Positions 1 through 12,112 of a DNA stretch of 64,000 nucleotides are shown here, one piece after another. The translations under genes were made by a program, and so were the position numbers. The stretch is from Antedon mediterranea. Lineage: Eukaryota; Echinodermata; Crinoidea; Comatulida; Antedonidae. The notes beneath the pieces were generated by a model. That model was not told the DNA's origin and made no database searches. It saw only the letters and a program-made list of their open reading frames with translations. How positions within the stretch are numbered: the first letter of the stretch is position 1; the number at the start of each line of letters is the position of its first letter. The stretch covers positions 25,356,070-25,420,069 of the forward strand of contig NC_092671.1 of NCBI RefSeq assembly GCF_964355755.1, read 5' to 3'.

Positions 1-170
1 CCAACATCTTATTATAGCTAAGTTATTACATTTCCAATGTCCTGTATGTCATGAACTGCTCGTACATCGAAATTCCAGATTCACATCTGGGAAATAAACT
101 GGTTTCCCCGACGGAAAATGGTCTACGCTTGTGGACGCATTCCCCTCCAAATAAAAGGTAAAAAGGGTAA
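1..170. other. Window-edge segment, possible ORF remnant
   Basis: On the plus strand one frame reads a short cysteine-containing stretch (HFQCPVCHELLVHRNS), then a stop, then GFPDGKWSTLVDAFPSK. It may be a fragment of a decayed transposon protein or of a gene lying left of the window. I do not recognise the family. A CxxC pair is visible but no full zinc knuckle. Confidence 0.2.
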
Positions 171-177
171 CTTGTTT

Positions 178-930
178 AGGCCTGTCTGAATTTTTTTAAA
201 GTATAGGTGTAATTTTTGAAGACCTGCATCTCTAGTTTTCAAAATTGTTTTAGCTCAACCGTCCCCAATTATAGAGCTGGTCATGTATACTTACCGTACA
301 TTTTGTTTCATATTTCGATGTACAATATACAGTCAGTGCATTGAACCTTGAGCTCTATTTTTTCAATTTTTTTTTTATATCCAAGGTAGGGCTGGTTCTG
401 GAGACTTACCGGTATCTTGTTTTATGCTTCGAAGTATAATAAATTAAATTTTCAGAATGTTCTTAGCTCCACCCCAACCATGGTGGGCTGGACCTATAAT
501 TTCGTTTCATATTTCAATGTTTTGCAGGGACCTAGCAGCTCTATTTTTGACAATTTTCTTAGCTCTGGTTCTGTAGACTTATAATTTCGTTTCATTTATC
601 AATATGGGCCTATATATAAGTGCAATTTCCAGGTACCTAGCAGGTCTATTTTTCACAATTTTCTTAGCAGCTCAACCCTAATTGTAGGGCTGGTCCTGGA
701 GCCTTATATATTTTGTTTCTTTTTTTCGAAATACTATAATCCAATATCCGGGGACCTAACAACTCTAGTTGTTTAAATGTCCTTAGCTCCATCTCTCAAC
801 CTCGGTGGGCTTGTTCTCTGATAGACTTGTAATTTCGTTTGATATATCAATGTATAATTTCAATTTCCGGGGACCTAGCAGCTCTATTTTACAACATTTT
901 CTTACAGATCAGGCCATGGATATCTCGCGC
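178..930. repeat. Degenerate tandem repeat, about 115-125 bp unit
   Basis: About six diverged units follow one another. Each contains a version of 'ggacctagcagctctattttt', then 'acaattttcttagctc', then 'gggctggtcctggagacttat' and 'atttcgtttcatatttc'. Units are clearest near 480-910. The array is old, with several indels per unit, and no coding potential is seen in it. Confidence 0.6.
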
Positions 931-1227
931 ATTTACAATTTTCGCACCCCCAGACAGCAACCTGCCTACGTCTCTGCGATTATAACGATATACCTCTTGG
1001 CCCGTGGGTAGGTTTTACGTTCGCGTATATTTTCTATGATAGGCATAGGCCTATTGAACTTTAAAAACTTCATTTTTAAATTTGAAAGAATGGATTTACA
1101 CAGTCATCGTACCGGACCTCTTGCAATGTGTTTTTCACACAGTATTTTATTTATGCACCATACAAAATTGAAAAAATTGGCTACCCTAAATCTGATTAAA
1201 ACGGCCTCAAATTACGCTATAACGTGT

Positions 1228-1375
1228 TGCTTCCGGGGGCTCCCCCCCCCTTGGACCCCCAGGCGGCCCCCCTGTCCCCCAGCCAAGTGATGCTCGCTTC
1301 ACTCGCATAGCCCCCCCCCCCCCCCCGTCGGGGAATTTAGCCCCCGCGTCGGAAAGATCCTGGCGCCACCCCTGC
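1228..1375. repeat. C-rich repeat fragment with a 16-C homopolymer
   Basis: In an AT-rich setting this stretch carries C-runs at 1242-1250, 1256-1260, 1267-1272, 1276-1280 and 1311-1326. The last is 16 C in a row. The text around it (gcttccgggggctccccc) looks like part of a dispersed repeat. The minus strand could form G-quadruplexes. Confidence 0.55.
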
Positions 1376-1633
1376 TATATTATAGATATAGCCTAGCCTT
1401 CAAAATGGAGATGCGCGAGAAGTCGTCCTCGCGTGGGGTGGGGTGGGCTTTCTATACACCCTCCTCGCGTGTCGTCGTAGATGTGTGTACACTGTATACT
1501 AATTACTATAAATTATTCAATTTAAGCATACATCGGAGTTATACAGTAGAATCATAGTTCAAAAATATTTTTGTCGAAATTTGACAATTTACGATACAGT
1601 ACTTGAAATAATAATCAAGATTTAACAAAACTG

Positions 1634-2967
1634 CAGTTAAAATCTATTAGTAAGAGTAGCTTGCGTATTATTTCACGTACTGTACTAGACTTTCCCCAAG
1701 CCTGTATTCATTGTTTTTTAAAAAATGTAGGCCTATTTGTTTTTATTTCGATGTTTGTCTGAAAATACAAACTCAAGTAATACACGTATAAAAAGCTACG
1801 GAAGCCCGTTCGGGCCACAAGTTAACTATATTTAAAAAGCTGTATTATCTGGCGGCCGCCACTTAATTATCTGGCTGCCGTCACTTAATTATCATCTGGC
1901 GGCCGCCACTTAATAATTAGTACATGTCCCGTCACGTGACATGTACGTGCATTGGATCAGAGGCGATGTTGCATATGGAACGCAATCGCTGCCTCCGGCA
2001 GCAAACTTTAATTCTATTCGGCTCTTTTACAACCATTACGTTCGGCTCTTTTAGCATTCGGCGCATTTCTATTCGGCCCATTTACCATATTTACGATTAA
2101 AGATGTGTTGAATACCCTAAATTAATTCATCTTTTTACAAATTTTGAGAGAGAAAGGGTAAATTATTATTGCTAAAAGTTAGGCTGACACTAGACTAGGT
2201 CTAGCTAGCCTAGGCCATAAATCAAACCTTTTCTCTTTCAAAATAGCCAATAAGGTGGGACAAGTTCTCTATAACACATTAATCATGTCAATAAAATGAT
2301 TAGTCATATTGAAATAGCCTTCAAATTTATTTAATTCAACCAACCAAACACTCTACATGCTGCATCTATATGTTTTGTAAACTTTTCATAGACTCATTTC
2401 CAGCCGTTGATTTTCTTCCATTTGACCCCATGTAAAAAAGGTTAGAATCTAATTGCGCCGTATAAAAAAAAAGAAGCGAACGTAATGGTAAATGGGCCGA
2501 ATAAAAAAGAGCCGAATGCTGAAAGAGCCGAACGTAATGGTAAATGGGCCGAATAGAAATGCGCCGAATGGTAAAAGAGCCGAATAGAATTAAAGTTTGC
2601 TGCCGGAGGCAGCGATGGCGTTCCATATGCAACATCGCCTCTGATCCAATGCACGTACATGTCACGTGACGGGACATGTACTAATTATTAAGTGGCGGCC
2701 GCCACTTAATTATCTGGCCGCCACCAGATAATTAAGTGGCGGCCGCCAGATAATTAAGTGGCGGCCGCCAGATAATTAAGTGGCGGCCGCCAGATAACAG
2801 CTTTTAAAATATAGTTATCTTGTGGCCCGAACGGGCTTCCGTAAAAAGCCATATGTGCAAAAATATTTATATTTTTATTAATATTAAGACAAAACTCCGT
2901 CTGGAACCCAGACTAGTACTGTACGTGAAATAATACGCAAGCTACTCTTACTAATAGATTTTAACTG
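1634..2967. mobile_element. NotI-rich foldback element (long inverted repeat)
   Basis: The outer ends cagttaaaatctattag (1634-1650) and ctaatagattttaactg (2951-2967) are exact reverse complements. Inner arms are also mirrored: the segment beginning near 1794 (acggaagcccgttcgggcc) reappears inverted at about 2823-2845. Inside each arm a roughly 22 bp motif containing GCGGCCGC (NotI) alternates with ttaattatctgg. I count six intact NotI sites, two on the left and four on the right. No transposase ORF is seen; ORFs here lie inside the repeats. Best read as a non-autonomous foldback or MITE-like DNA transposon. TTAA sits at both ends, which could hint at TTAA target preference, but it also belongs to the inverted repeat. 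Confidence 0.8.
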
Positions 2968-3178
2968 ATAGATGGCGCTATTGAATATTTATCATCAATC
3001 ACAATCACAATTTATTGCATTGGCATTGCATTTTTAAAAATCGGAATAAAATCAAAGCTAAGTTCAAGAACGTTAAAAAGAAACGAAAACATAGAACATT
3101 AAAGGAAATAACTAATAATAAACTCAATAGGAATATTTTCGATTTGAGCATAATAGAAGTAGGCCTAACTTTAACTAT

Positions 3179-3196
3179 GGGTTAGGGTTAGGGTTA
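3179..3196 (+). repeat. Short telomere-like repeat (GGGTTA)x3
   Basis: Three perfect GGGTTA units sit just outside the end of the MITE at 3185-3862. Three units are too few to indicate a former telomere; chance or target-site preference is possible. Confidence 0.5.
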
Positions 3197-3862
3197 AAGA
3201 TGTATTGTCCCTTTGTCAAATTCCAAAAAAAAAAAAAGATTTAAAAAAAAAATGGGTCATTTTAAAGTATCATAATAGTTATTAATTTTCACCAAAAATG
3301 ATTCGAAAAAAAATCATTTAACTGAAATACAGACGTTTTTTGTCAAATTCCAAAAAAAAAAAGGGGTCATTTTAAAGTATCATAATAGTTATTAATTTTC
3401 ACCAAAAATGAGTCGAAAAAAAATCATTTCACTGAAATACAGACGTTTTTTGGTTCAAAAAATAACTTTGACTTCCAGTCAAAGTTTTCTATCAAAACAT
3501 ATCTCATAATGCAACACTATTTGGCTACTCTCTGTATGCATAATCATAAAACTTCCTCGCGATCTCTGTGTGAAAACACCTTCTCATTTGTGACGAATTG
3601 TAAACAATCCTAATTAGCATCATGCATACTGTATACTCATGGTTTAAAATCGTTGTTTACTTTCGCTCGGGACGATTATCCAGACGAAATGTAATCAAAT
3701 TAATTTAGCTGTTAAAAACGTAAAATTGTTGTTTTTGGCTTGAATTTTCGACTTAAGGTGAATAACTTTAATATTACTTTGATATGGTCAATTTAAATTT
3801 AGAATATTTTGACCTTCATTTTTTTTGTGTTTCAAGGGACAATACATCTTTAAGGTTAATAA
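3185..3862. mobile_element. MITE with terminal motif TTAAAGATGTATTGTCCC
   Basis: The left end gttaaagatgtattgtccct and the right end agggacaatacatctttaa (near 3836-3855) are inverted copies. Inside, a segment of about 130 bp is tandemly duplicated: 3215-3335 and 3343-3455 share 'ggtcattttaaagtatcata' and the following bases through 'acagacgttttttg'. No ORF. The same end motif recurs near 11414. Confidence 0.65.
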
Positions 3863-4697
3863 TAATTTTATTCGTTTAATATTTATAAATATATTTAGAA
3901 TAAGTTGAGACTTGAGATAAAAATTGGGCTAAATGCAAACGCATACCTGGCCACGGATTGTCAGTGGGGCATAGGTTGGCTGATGTTAAGTGTGGTGTCG
4001 AGGTTCGCGAGAAATGTGTTGGTTTTATTATGATAATGAGTATAAGAAAGAAGATGAGCAACGTAAAATGTAGTATTTAAAGACAATTATATACATGGTA
4101 AAACAGGATATAGTGCATCATTGAATGAATGGGTGGAACCACTGCAAGTTATTCCACATCATTTTATAGGCTTCGGGTTGTAAAGGCCGAGTACGTAGTT
4201 TGTTTGTTTTCATTAGATTTCTTCTGGGTGATGCTGCAGCAGGGGCTCGGAGTCGAGTAGCTGCTGGGATAGTTTTACCTGATGTGTAGACTAGAAACTA
4301 TCCTGACCGTCCAAACGACAGTATTAATGTGTCCTGTTTACTAGGCCCAGGCTTATACATTATTAATATTAAGATATTTAACTAATGACTTACTTATTGT
4401 CAAAAAAAGAAGAAAAATATTATTATTATCATGCAAGTTTGTTGCCATCATAACTACATTCCCCTCACTAATACTAATAGTATAATAGTAATATTTTACA
4501 TTTAATTAAATAAATTAAATTAGGCCTAGGCCTAGGCATAAATTACTCTTTTAGTAAATACTGTAACTGTAAATACAAAAAATACTGAATTAAAACTAAA
4601 GTGCATTATTCATTTGTAATGAAATACAATGTTTTTTGCTTTAAATTTCAAGGCATTGGTTAAAAGTTGTTGACTCAATGTAGATCTTCATGTCATA
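3863..4697. other. AT-rich upstream region of the zinc-finger gene
   Basis: No supported coding exon. The region presumably contains the promoter and 5' untranslated part of the zinc-finger gene. It has a CTAGGCCTAGGCCTAGG-like word cluster near 4523-4540. No TATA box or CpG-rich promoter could be picked out with confidence. Confidence 0.4.
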
Positions 4698-7600
4698 ATG
4701 GAGGATGCCAAAGCAGCTAACTATGGTACCTCTACCGAAACCAATAACTTAGCAGGTCATGGCAGTCTTGCACAAACAGATGATATGTCCAACCACCTAT
4801 TTGATTCTGAACCTGGTTTAGGTACTAATGTTAATGAATCTGAATTTGCTTTGATTACACCAGTAGTCAAAAAGGAGGCAGGATTGAGACACGGACATAA
4901 TGCTGGATATAACAATAAAATAAACACTTCCAGAAACCTACATAGAAGGACAAGCCATGAATGCTTAGGATCCTCGGATGAAGAAGAAACATCAGAGTCT
5001 GAGTATAGTGATGAAGAGGAGGATGAAATTAAAAATAGCTACAATGAGGAAGCATGTCAGCCGATGTCAAAAATGATATCAGACAAGAATACAGCCATAC
5101 AACAAAATGAAGACAATGGTTCAGAATCAGATGGTAGCAGTAGTGATAAAGAATCAAGTGAGGAGGAAGAGGATGATGAAGAACAGGAAGAGGAGATTGT
5201 AAATAAGAAGTATCCGTCATCCACAAACCTGGTCACTGAAGCTGATAGTTACTCGGAGACCAATTCTAATTACATACATAAAGACAACACATTGAATTCT
5301 TTGACTGATACTGGGAAAACAGCCTCTAGTGTAATTTTGCCCAAGGTTGAACCAGCTAATGTCAATGTTAGGTTGGATATACTTGGCCAACAAAGGGAAA
5401 CATCTGGATTATCTTCGGCTGGTAGTAGAACATCACAACACCCTCTAAAGAAAAGATTTTATGATGCTGTGATGCACGATTCTGGTCCGGTTGTTGACCA
5501 TGATGTGTAAGATATTAATTTGTTGTTTATCGGTCAATTCAACCAATAATGGTTTTAGTATACTAAAAGCTGTCACTTGAACACACACAATATTATTACA
5601 TTAATGGTTTTTAACAGGTTTATTATACAGTACTTGTTTGTTGTTGTTTTTTTCATACTTTAGTGAAAATAAGCAATTACAAAAGAACATAAAAGAGGAG
5701 GATGACACTGACAATCTTAACGAGGAAAAGGAGGTGATGGAAGACACGGAGGATGAAGACAATGATGATGGAGAATCAGAAGATGAAGAAAGTGAGGTGA
5801 ATCATGCAATGTTTGCTGCAGAGAAACTTGTTCTTGGAAAGGCCTGGCAGCGATGGCATAACCTTGCCTCAGCTTTACGCATGAGTAATCTTGAAGAGCT
5901 TGCTGTTTTTCTTATTGATTAGTGAGTATTGTCTATTTTGTGCCTAGCTTACTCTGGGTCGACCGACAAGCTTTTTCCCTCCGAGTAGAGTACATCTCGA
6001 AAAGTAACAAAAACTTTGAACCTCCCTCAAAGATAGTTTTAGCGACTCCTGCCTATTTATACCTAACCAGTTATGCGCTCCCCTTTGAGAAGAAGAGGGC
6101 TATCCTAGAGTACATGTCAGTTTATCCAGCAAGTTTCGTACATAGTCTTTTCACACAGAATTTCCAACAATCATAGTGAATAAACTATATTGTTTTTAAT
6201 TAAATTCTAATTAATTAATTTCTATTTTAAAATGTTCACTTTAAAGTTATGAAAGTCCACACCAAACTAGACCGCCCTCAACAAGTAGAATGCGCCTAAG
6301 AAGGAATGGAACTGGGTATGTATTTAATTCTGTTGTAGCAGTATTACTATCATATTGTTTTCAGTATTTTTATTTTGCAAAGTCATAAAATACTCATTTA
6401 TTAGAATTTATGGTAAGTAGGATTATGTTTGGAGGCTGAAATGAAACAGAAAACAGGATTAACCCACATTAACTCATAACATTGGCATAGGTTAGAGGCT
6501 CACTTGCTCTATGGGTCTGGTGGTAATCTTCTCAGATATGGGCTATAAACCCTAGGTCCAGTGTACACATCTATTTTGAAGGAACCTAGTACATCTTTCG
6601 AGCTGAGTAGGGGGTTACCCTGGTATACTAGTACAACACAGCCACTGCCACACACAGCCAATCATTATAACTGGGCCTTTGAAGAGTTCAGTATTAAGAA
6701 ATAATAAATTAATAAAAGTTATAGTAGTAGTAACTGTAGTTATTATAATGTAAATCATTTAAATGTTGCCTTTTCAGAATTAACAGACTAGGTATCGAGA
6801 ACCAAGATAACAAGATGTATGGCAGAAACTTGGATGGAAAATGCATGCTTGACAAAGTGATAGGCTTTAATTCTGAAAGAACATCTGATGATAATGCAAC
6901 AGAAACAAGTGGAAAGGCTATTTCAGACACCATAAACAGTAGCATCCCTGTAGGAAAGAAAAAGTTGAATCGCAGAAAGTCTTTACCAACACGGAGAGTT
7001 GCTTCAGTTGTTGTAGAGAACTATGATTATCAAGAGGAAACCGAAGATTACACTGTGGATGAGTGCATTGACGACGACGATGATGATTTCAACTTGGTGT
7101 GTGGAGAATGTGGAAAGGTATTTGGTGATCCAGATTTATTAGAAACTCATGAAAAAAAATGTGACAGCTTTAAAAAAAGAAAACGTAAACAACCGTTACG
7201 AAATTCGTCTGGTGGTCCAGTGAGTAAACTACGAAAAAAAAACACAACGCGAAAGAGAATGACTTCTAGGTGTGGTAGGCCACCTGCTAAATTTGGCTGT
7301 GATGTGTGTCCAAGAAGATGCAGATCAGAAGATTCATTAGAAAAGCATAAACTTACACACCAAAAACAGAACTTTTGTGACAAATGTCAGGAACAATTCA
7401 TAAAAAAGAAAGAGTTCAAAGATCACATGGCATTGCACGATAATGGTCTTTTCAGAAAGTCATATAAATGCGAACATTGTGAGAAAGAGTTTCAAACACA
7501 TCCTGTGTTTGAGAAACATTTAAAAACAGTTCATGGCGTACCATTTGTACGATGTGTTTGTGAGTTTTGTGGGAAAGGCTTCTCTCATCTGCACCAACTG

Positions 7601-9226
7601 CAACGTCATCGTGTACGACATCTTCCAGATAAACCATTTAAGTGTGAAAAATGTTCAAAAACATTTACTTTTCATTCTGGATTTAATCAGCATAAAAAGT
7701 GGCATGAGAATTCGGAAAGTGGAAAAACGTTTGCTTGCACAGTTTGTCAACGTGAATTTTGGACTGAGCAAAACCTTCGAAATCATACACGGAAAAGCCA
7801 CGGAGAACGTAGCTTTATCTGTGAAGAGTGTGGGAAAACGTTTACCGTTAGCCATCGTCTAGAACGCCACAAATTAATACACTTGAATGATAAACCTTAC
7901 CATTGCACAGTTTGTAACAAAGGATTTGTTCAGAAGCATAGTATGGTTGCTCACATGCGGGTCCACACTGGTGAGAAACCTTTCCAATGCTCAGATTGTC
8001 CTGCTAGTTTCGCACATAATGTCAGCCTGAAAACACACAAGAAATCTGTTCACGGTTATGATTGGTGGGCTGATAATGGTGTCGAGCGAAAACCTTCTGC
8101 CAAATCAAAATCTCCTCGCCCTAGACAGCGTAACAGGATGAGTAGCAGCAGTGAACCAAGCACACGATACTCTGAGCCAGACACTGCCAACCGAGCAAAC
8201 CTTCCTCCTCAGGTGATGTCTTTGGCTGTGGACCAGATGCTTCAGCCTCCATTGAATGTTATGGAAAGTAGATCTGAAGAAAATAAAAGCCAGATGGTGG
8301 AGTACTCACTGCAAAATAGGGGTTCAGAATCTGTAATTACTCACTCTTCAGGTTCTAGTGGAGACAACCTGATATGTCAGGAACCAGGGACGGAACAAAT
8401 GACTGATCAACATCGCATGGCAGGTGACAGACGATTACCTCAAAGAATAGAGTCACTTAATCTTGATCCTAGATCAGAGCAAAGAATGGACTATCGCATG
8501 ATGCAACCTCAGAATCTACGCCTCAACTCAAGATCAGATCTTCGGATGGATCCAAGAATTGACCCACGCATAGATCCCAGGACACTCGATGATAGGGCAC
8601 TGTCTGTTGTGCGTGGGAACCCTGACATGCAGCAGGAAATCTGGAGATCTTCAAGTTTTATTGAGAATATGTAAGTTAATAATTTTAGTTACATAAATTT
8701 CGAGTATAGTAACTAACTAGCGAGTTGCTATAGAAACATGATGTCATGCAGTAGCCAATAATAAAATAATGTCTGTGAATGTTAATATTTAATTAGTACT
8801 GTACTTTTTGTTTTTACAACAAAATATGTTGGCCGATCAACATTTTGTTTGCAGGATTTTAAATTTGGTGATCTTTCATCACCAGTTACGCAAACACTCA
8901 CAGTGTTGCATAACCTGTGTCACAGATCATAAGTGTGTGGCAACCTAGTAAGGTCTACATGCAGTTAGTCCTAAACTTTTAGATTCTTGAAACTAACCTT
9001 AGATTTCAGTTTTCTTTAAACATTTAAAAAAAGACGAAAAGTGTTTTGATGCAAGGCCAAATTTCAGAATTCTTTTTTTTTTTTAAAGTTAATATTCATT
9101 TCAATAAGTAATTGTGATAAAGACTTGAACTATTCCCTTTTAATACCATAATTTTTATTATTTTATTTATATTGCAACAGGCCCTTCCATCAGTCATGGG
9201 CAGCACCTGGCAATTATAGCTGGTGA
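4698..9226 (+). CDS. C2H2 zinc-finger protein, five exons, 1024 aa
   Basis: Exons join in one frame: 4698-5506, 5664-5921, 6247-6315, 6778-8670 and 9181-9226 (stop TGA 9224-9226). All introns are GT-AG. Residues 1-360 are acidic and low-complexity with long Glu/Asp runs. A helical-looking block follows (LGKAWQRWHNLASALRMSNL to FLIDYYE, about residues 335-357), reminiscent of a helical block in some other metazoan zinc-finger proteins but not assigned. Ten C2H2-type fingers lie at about residues 487-804 (DNA 7100-8053). The first is C2HC-like (CGECGKVF...HEKKC). Several carry TGEKP-like linkers, for example HTGEKPFQCSDC. The tail is Arg/Asp/Pro-rich with repeated DPRID units. It is a probable nuclear DNA-binding regulator; target and orthologue are unknown. 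The start ATG was chosen as the first in the open frame; a 5' UTR exon upstream is possible. The small exon 6247-6315 was placed because it alone keeps frame between exons 2 and 4. Confidence 0.85.
5947..6177 (+). other. Open frame inside zinc-finger gene intron 2
   Basis: A stretch of about 76 codons opens after a cctag acceptor-like site and ends with TAG at 6174-6176. It is in phase with exon 2 (5664-5921), but the gap between them is only about 25 bases, too short for a normal intron. It could be a cryptic alternative last exon or chance. No family recognised. Confidence 0.2.
6485..6665 (+). mobile_element. SINE fragment in zinc-finger gene intron 3
   Basis: It shares an ordered series of words with the SINE at 15757-15975: 'ctatraaccctaggtc', 'acctagtacatctttc', 'gagtagggggtta'. 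The tRNA-like head is poorly preserved, so this is a 5'-decayed copy. Confidence 0.55.
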
Positions 9227-12112
9227 AGAGCCTTCTCCAATCAATATAGAAACATCAACGATTGATTGCTAACTTTGTTGGTCATCCTACAACCACTTTA
9301 TCACTGGCCACAATCTGCAACTGATGTATACACGCTCTTTGAAGTGGTAATGTGGAAACATGTCCACAGGTAATAACAAAGGCAACACACAGTAAAGGTC
9401 AATCAAGTGCTAATGACCTAATGTGTGTCACATGATCCATAGAACCATGAAGACCATGACTTGTGGTTCTAAAGTCTTCTTTAGTATTAAAAACTGACAG
9501 TAATATTGCTTTTATACAATAAGTACATTTATTGTGAGTAACCTGTTTATACGATAATTACATTAGTAGCAATATGTTTAGTTTAGTTTAAAACAACAAT
9601 ACTACTATCATATTAAGGAGGTGCTTATTTTTATACCTCCTTGTTTTGAAGTTGTAATAATTTTCATCCAATAGCGGTGCTGTTATTTATTTCCGATACA
9701 GTAGCCTGCTATACTTTATTCTGGACTTGCCAAGCATATTTTTTTTATAGTAAATTATTTTAGTGCTGCATCAACAATTAACGTAATCTATTTATCTATT
9801 ATAATATCTCAAAGCTGAAGTTTGTTACTCTATCTTCTCTCCTGCTGTTTGAGCTAGGCCACCTTTTAATTCCCATTTAGCCTTTCTGCTATGTTGAAAC
9901 AGTTTATGTTTAGACCAATTTTGGATGCAGCGTTTAGTAATTCCTTGCTATTTTCTCAACATGAATTCTCCAATTATTGTACATTAGAGGGTGAAAAGAT
10001 GACTTGAAAAAATAAGTATAAATGTATTGGTTTCTTTTAAAAATGTTGCACTAAATTTCAAATGTATTAATTTTTGTTTAATCTGAAATGGTTATGATTT
10101 TTACATCAACCCACCAATATTTTACCTTATAGAAAAATAGCTGTTAATGTACAAATTTAAATGTAAGTTGAACTCCTTTTGAAATGGGATTAACTTGAAG
10201 AAAATAGCCAAAGAGAAGAAACGCTACCAAAAAGTAATTTTCTTTTAAGCATTTAAAAATAATTTAATTAGCATTTTGAAAGTTTTAAACAAGGTAAAAA
10301 CCATGAGTGAAGTGATACTAGAAATACAATAGAGCCCTTCAATCCTTTTAAGGTGAACATTTTGTCATGGAACGAACGAGTGGTATTAAATGAATCATTT
10401 TAATGTAATGACAAATGGAAACTTCATTACACAAGGTATACAGTATATAAAGCAAAATACAGTGTATACAAGGCAGTCAAAACTGAAATGTGTACACTAT
10501 GTTGGATCCTGACACTGTCCCCTTTATAGAGGTTCTACTATAGACACAGGCTGAACCATTTTGTACAATGTACTATTATTCAATATCTAGCTTTAGTGAT
10601 ATTCTGTAACTAAATACATTTGTATTCTTGCATTCAATTACTGTAGCATATACAGGTAGATGTTTGATTTCTTAACAATTTGTTTTAGGAATTCTTATTT
10701 GAAATAATTTCATGTGAATTCTAATAATAATAGGAGTAAATTTTCTTTTTGTTGAAAAAGCACACTGAATGTTTGTGAAATGTACAGTAGTAAGTACCAT
10801 ATGATTGACTCCCCTTTTTTTCTGTGCGCAATTTCATATACAGTATACCAGACTATATTGCTATTCTATCATCAAATTTGTAGTTGATAGTAAATATATA
10901 TATATAGATTTCATTATTTAATTTTGCATTGAAAGGTGCTGAAAGTTAGTGTTATTTTATCCTATGAATCGTGCAATTTGTATCTTGACAGTAGCTTAAG
11001 ATTTTTAATATTTAGTATTATATATATATATATTTTTAGTCAAGTACAAGCTAGTAAAACGTTTAAATTAAAAACAGTTAACCTAGTTTTGATTAAACTC
11101 TATGATTTAAACCTTTTGAAGAGTGAAAGGAAATTAAAAATTTTAAACTTATTTCAAACTTTATTGTTCATCTTCAGCACTAAATAATACTGTTACAAAG
11201 TATATCTAGGTGCCAATACAGTTGTATAGTTCCATGGATGAACGTTTGAACTTAATGAGTGCATAATATATTGGTAATCAAAATAGTATACAAATAATTA
11301 ATGTTTATGCATGATGGTGGTAAAACAACTGACAAATAAACAACTATACTAAACAGAGACAATTCTTTTGAGGGTGTAAGTCTATTAGGCCTATTACTAT
11401 AGCAAACGCAGCTTTAAAGATGTATTGTCCCACTGAACAAAACGATTTATTGTTGTTGAATAGGCTTTAATGTATAATTATTCACTTTTACAAAATCCTG
11501 GATAGAAACAAATTTAGTTACCTGATGAACTAAAATATAAAGAAAAAAAATCAATTGACTCGGAATGAATGGATTTTTAGTTATTTTAAACATTTATTTC
11601 TTTTATACGCAAAACATTTTATATAACATTTGTTTAGTTTAATTTTATACATGCATGTAAATTGGCTTACTTAGTGTTTGATCTTTGTATTTCCTGAAAA
11701 TGTAATACCATAAATTATTTGAACAGTTTTTATGAATGTAATATTATGTAATCATGTTTTGTAATTTTACCAATGCTTACACTTTACATGAACATTTCGT
11801 CTTCATGGCATTTAAGTGATACGGTTTTTAATAAGAAATTGTATCCATTTTTTGCGACGTTTTTCCTACAGTAGTATTTATAGCAACAAGTATTTATCCT
11901 GCAAAATTGAAGTTATTTGAAGCTTTGAACCTATCATACTATATAAGATAGAACATGCTTTAATTATTAAATCATACATTTTATTGTAATGTTTGTATTC
12001 TCTGTCTATCTCTGCCAAATGTCCATCGCCTAATTACGTTCTTAACAAGTTGTTCATGTGCGATTGTTTTACTTTCCATAGAAATTAACAAATTCATCAC
12101 TCATATGTGAAT
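9227..12112. other. Zinc-finger gene 3' flank and intergenic region, no gene seen
   Basis: AT-rich sequence with no convincing exon. The start presumably is the 3' UTR of the zinc-finger gene; polyadenylation hexamers such as aataaa near 11335 are present but unproven. Short (TA)n tracts lie near 10893-10905 and 11021-11032. A single copy of the MITE end motif ttaaagatgtattgtccc is at about 11414-11432. Confidence 0.4.

Noticed and set aside
2366-2677. Minus-strand open frames of 103 and 72 codons
   Set aside because: They lie inside the inverted arm of the NotI-rich foldback and repeat its short motifs.
3179-3196. Internal telomere or chromosome-fusion scar
   Set aside because: Only three GGGTTA units; too short for that claim.
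7147-7862. Open frames on both strands inside the zinc-finger array
   Set aside because: They are shadows of the finger-coding frame and have no independent signal.
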